Source of the DNA: Frankiaceae bacterium
GTDB lineage: Bacteria; Actinomycetota; Actinomycetes; JAVEEJ01
Reading direction: 5' to 3'
NCBI GenBank assembly: GCA_030840515.1
Contig: JAVEEJ010000192.1
Span: 1 to 5,211, forward strand
DNA: 5,211 bases
In this document: positions 4,597-5,211 of the stretch, in pieces
Position numbering within the stretch: position 1 is the stretch's first letter
Layout of the letters: each line of letters begins with the position of its first letter
Position numbers and translations under genes: made by a program
Notes under the pieces: model-generated
What the model saw: only the letters and a program-made list of their open reading frames with translations
What the model was told of the DNA's origin: nothing
Database searches by the model: none

Positions 4597-5211
4597 GTGA
4601 GCACCGGCTGTGTGCGCATCGCGGCGTCGTCCGCTGCCACGACGGCCTGATAGCTCTCGGCCGTTGCCTGCCGTCCGCCGTACACGACCTCGTCGAAGCG
4701 ATCGGCGGCGCCGCGCATCACGCGGGCAGCCGATGGCAGGGCCAGAGCAGCTTCGGCGACTGCCTCGTCCGCGGTACGCCCCACCCGGGGCTCGAGCAGC
4801 GTGCGCTCCTCCAGTGAGCGCACCAGAGCGCGGAACCGTTCACGCACAGCAGCGGTCCAGTCGCCGGCCGCGGCGGCCGCCTCGGCTGCGCTTCTGTGCT
4901 CGGCCGCGGTCAGCGCCCGGTGGGTCTCGAACACGGAGCGCCGTTTGGCTGTGGCCGCGAGGCGACCCACGCGGTAGCGGATCAGGGTCGCGGTGAGTGC
5001 CAGGAGCAGCACGATGCCCAGGAGGCCGAACGCGCCGCCCGGGGCTGCCGACGCGGCCGCCTGGAGCAGATCGGCGATCTTCTCGCCGACGTAGTCGAGG
5101 AAACGGACCATCAGCGGCTTGACGTGGTGGTACTCCGGTCGCAGGAGCTCGTGCTCTGCTGCCCGGCGCGCAGACTCGCGGGTGACGTCGTCGACGTCGG
5201 TGACCAGGACG
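4593..5211 (-). CDS. DUF4129 domain-containing membrane protein, 5' end outside window
   Basis: The frame stays open to the right edge. The ATG at 5111 is probably internal, because the 33 codons before it read VLVTDVDDVTRESARRAAEHE and onward (ELLRPEYHHVKP), which is the usual family N-terminus: an 'Ala-Arg-Arg-Ala-x-x-Glu-Leu-x-x-Pro-x-Tyr' stretch before the membrane helix. The visible part is 205 residues. After an amphipathic segment (VRFLDYVGEKIADLL) comes a transmembrane helix at visible residues about 60-77 (FGLLGIVLLLALTATLI). The cytoplasmic DUF4129 domain follows: WTAAVRERFRALVRSLEERT, LLEPRVGRTADEA, and a terminal FDEVVYGGRQAT plus SYQ. The function is unknown. The gene sits in MoxR-DUF58 clusters, and DUF4129 is also found at the end of some transglutaminase-like membrane proteins. 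It is the first visible gene of the operon; its true start lies just beyond or further past the edge. The stop is TGA at 4595-4593. Confidence 0.9.
   Translation of the reverse strand, partial: VLVTDVDDVTRESARRAAEHELLRPEYHHVKPLMVRFLDYVGEKIADLLQAAASAAPGGAFGLLGIVLLLALTATLIRYRVGRLAATAKRRSVFETHRALTAAEHRSAAEAAAAAGDWTAAVRERFRALVRSLEERTLLEPRVGRTADEAVAEAALALPSAARVMRGAADRFDEVVYGGRQATAESYQAVVAADDAAMRTQPVLT

Larger units (their letters stand above)
923..5211 (-). other. Putative operon: DUF4129 - DUF4350 - MoxR - DUF58 - YdeI-like
   Basis: All five genes are on the minus strand. The junctions are a 4-base overlap (ATGA, 4593-4596), a 4-base overlap (GTGA, 3511-3514), a 10-base gap (2512-2521) and a 32-base gap (1193-1224). 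The first four are almost certainly co-transcribed and probably translationally coupled; inclusion of the YdeI-like gene is likely but not certain. The promoter lies beyond the right edge. The first strong hairpin after the last gene is the palindrome at 836-883. Confidence 0.8.

Noticed and set aside
4593..5111. ATG at 5111-5109 as the true start of the DUF4129 gene
   Set aside because: The 33 codons upstream are open and match the expected family N-terminal region, so the gene most likely starts outside the window.

Overview
The window is very GC-rich, with mostly GTG starts, tightly overlapping genes and arginine/alanine/valine-rich proteins. Together with the gene order DUF4129 - DUF4350 - MoxR - DUF58, this points to an actinobacterial chromosome. 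A Propionibacteriales/Nocardioides-like host is a guess I cannot verify from the sequence. Every gene I can support is on the minus strand, so the window reads right to left.

Right-hand part (5211 to 1225): a tightly packed block of four genes. They are a DUF4129 membrane protein (its start lies beyond the right edge), a DUF4350 membrane protein, a MoxR-family AAA+ ATPase and a DUF58 protein with a von Willebrand A-like domain. The first three are joined by 4-base stop/start overlaps (ATGA and GTGA), and the DUF58 gene starts 10 bases after the MoxR stop. This is the widespread MoxR-DUF58 module. The ATPase is thought to act as a chaperone-like motor on a partner with a vWA-like domain, and the DUF4350 and DUF4129 proteins would be membrane partners. 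Its cellular job in actinobacteria is still poorly defined. A small YdeI/OmdA-family gene (1192 to 923) follows 32 bases after DUF58 and may be the last gene of the same transcript.

Middle (922 to 607): about 315 bases with no convincing gene but dense secondary structure. There are two copies, 123 bp apart, of a 48-bp palindrome (713-760 and 836-883) whose arms show compensatory base-pair changes. Two further hairpins lie between them (781-807 and 811-827).

Left part (606 to 1): a small two-helix membrane protein of unknown function (606-313), then a 214-base gap, then the first 32 codons of an isocitrate lyase/PEP mutase superfamily gene (98 to beyond the left edge). The gap holds a strong inverted repeat with 22-bp arms (185-269) and a nested inner stem. 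The two strongest palindromes each begin about 40 bases past a stop codon, so they may end or stabilise transcripts, or they may be dispersed palindromic repeat elements.

Nothing here is clearly a mobile element, CRISPR array, toxin-antitoxin pair or defence system. The part least explained by known genes is the set of palindromes in the two gaps.
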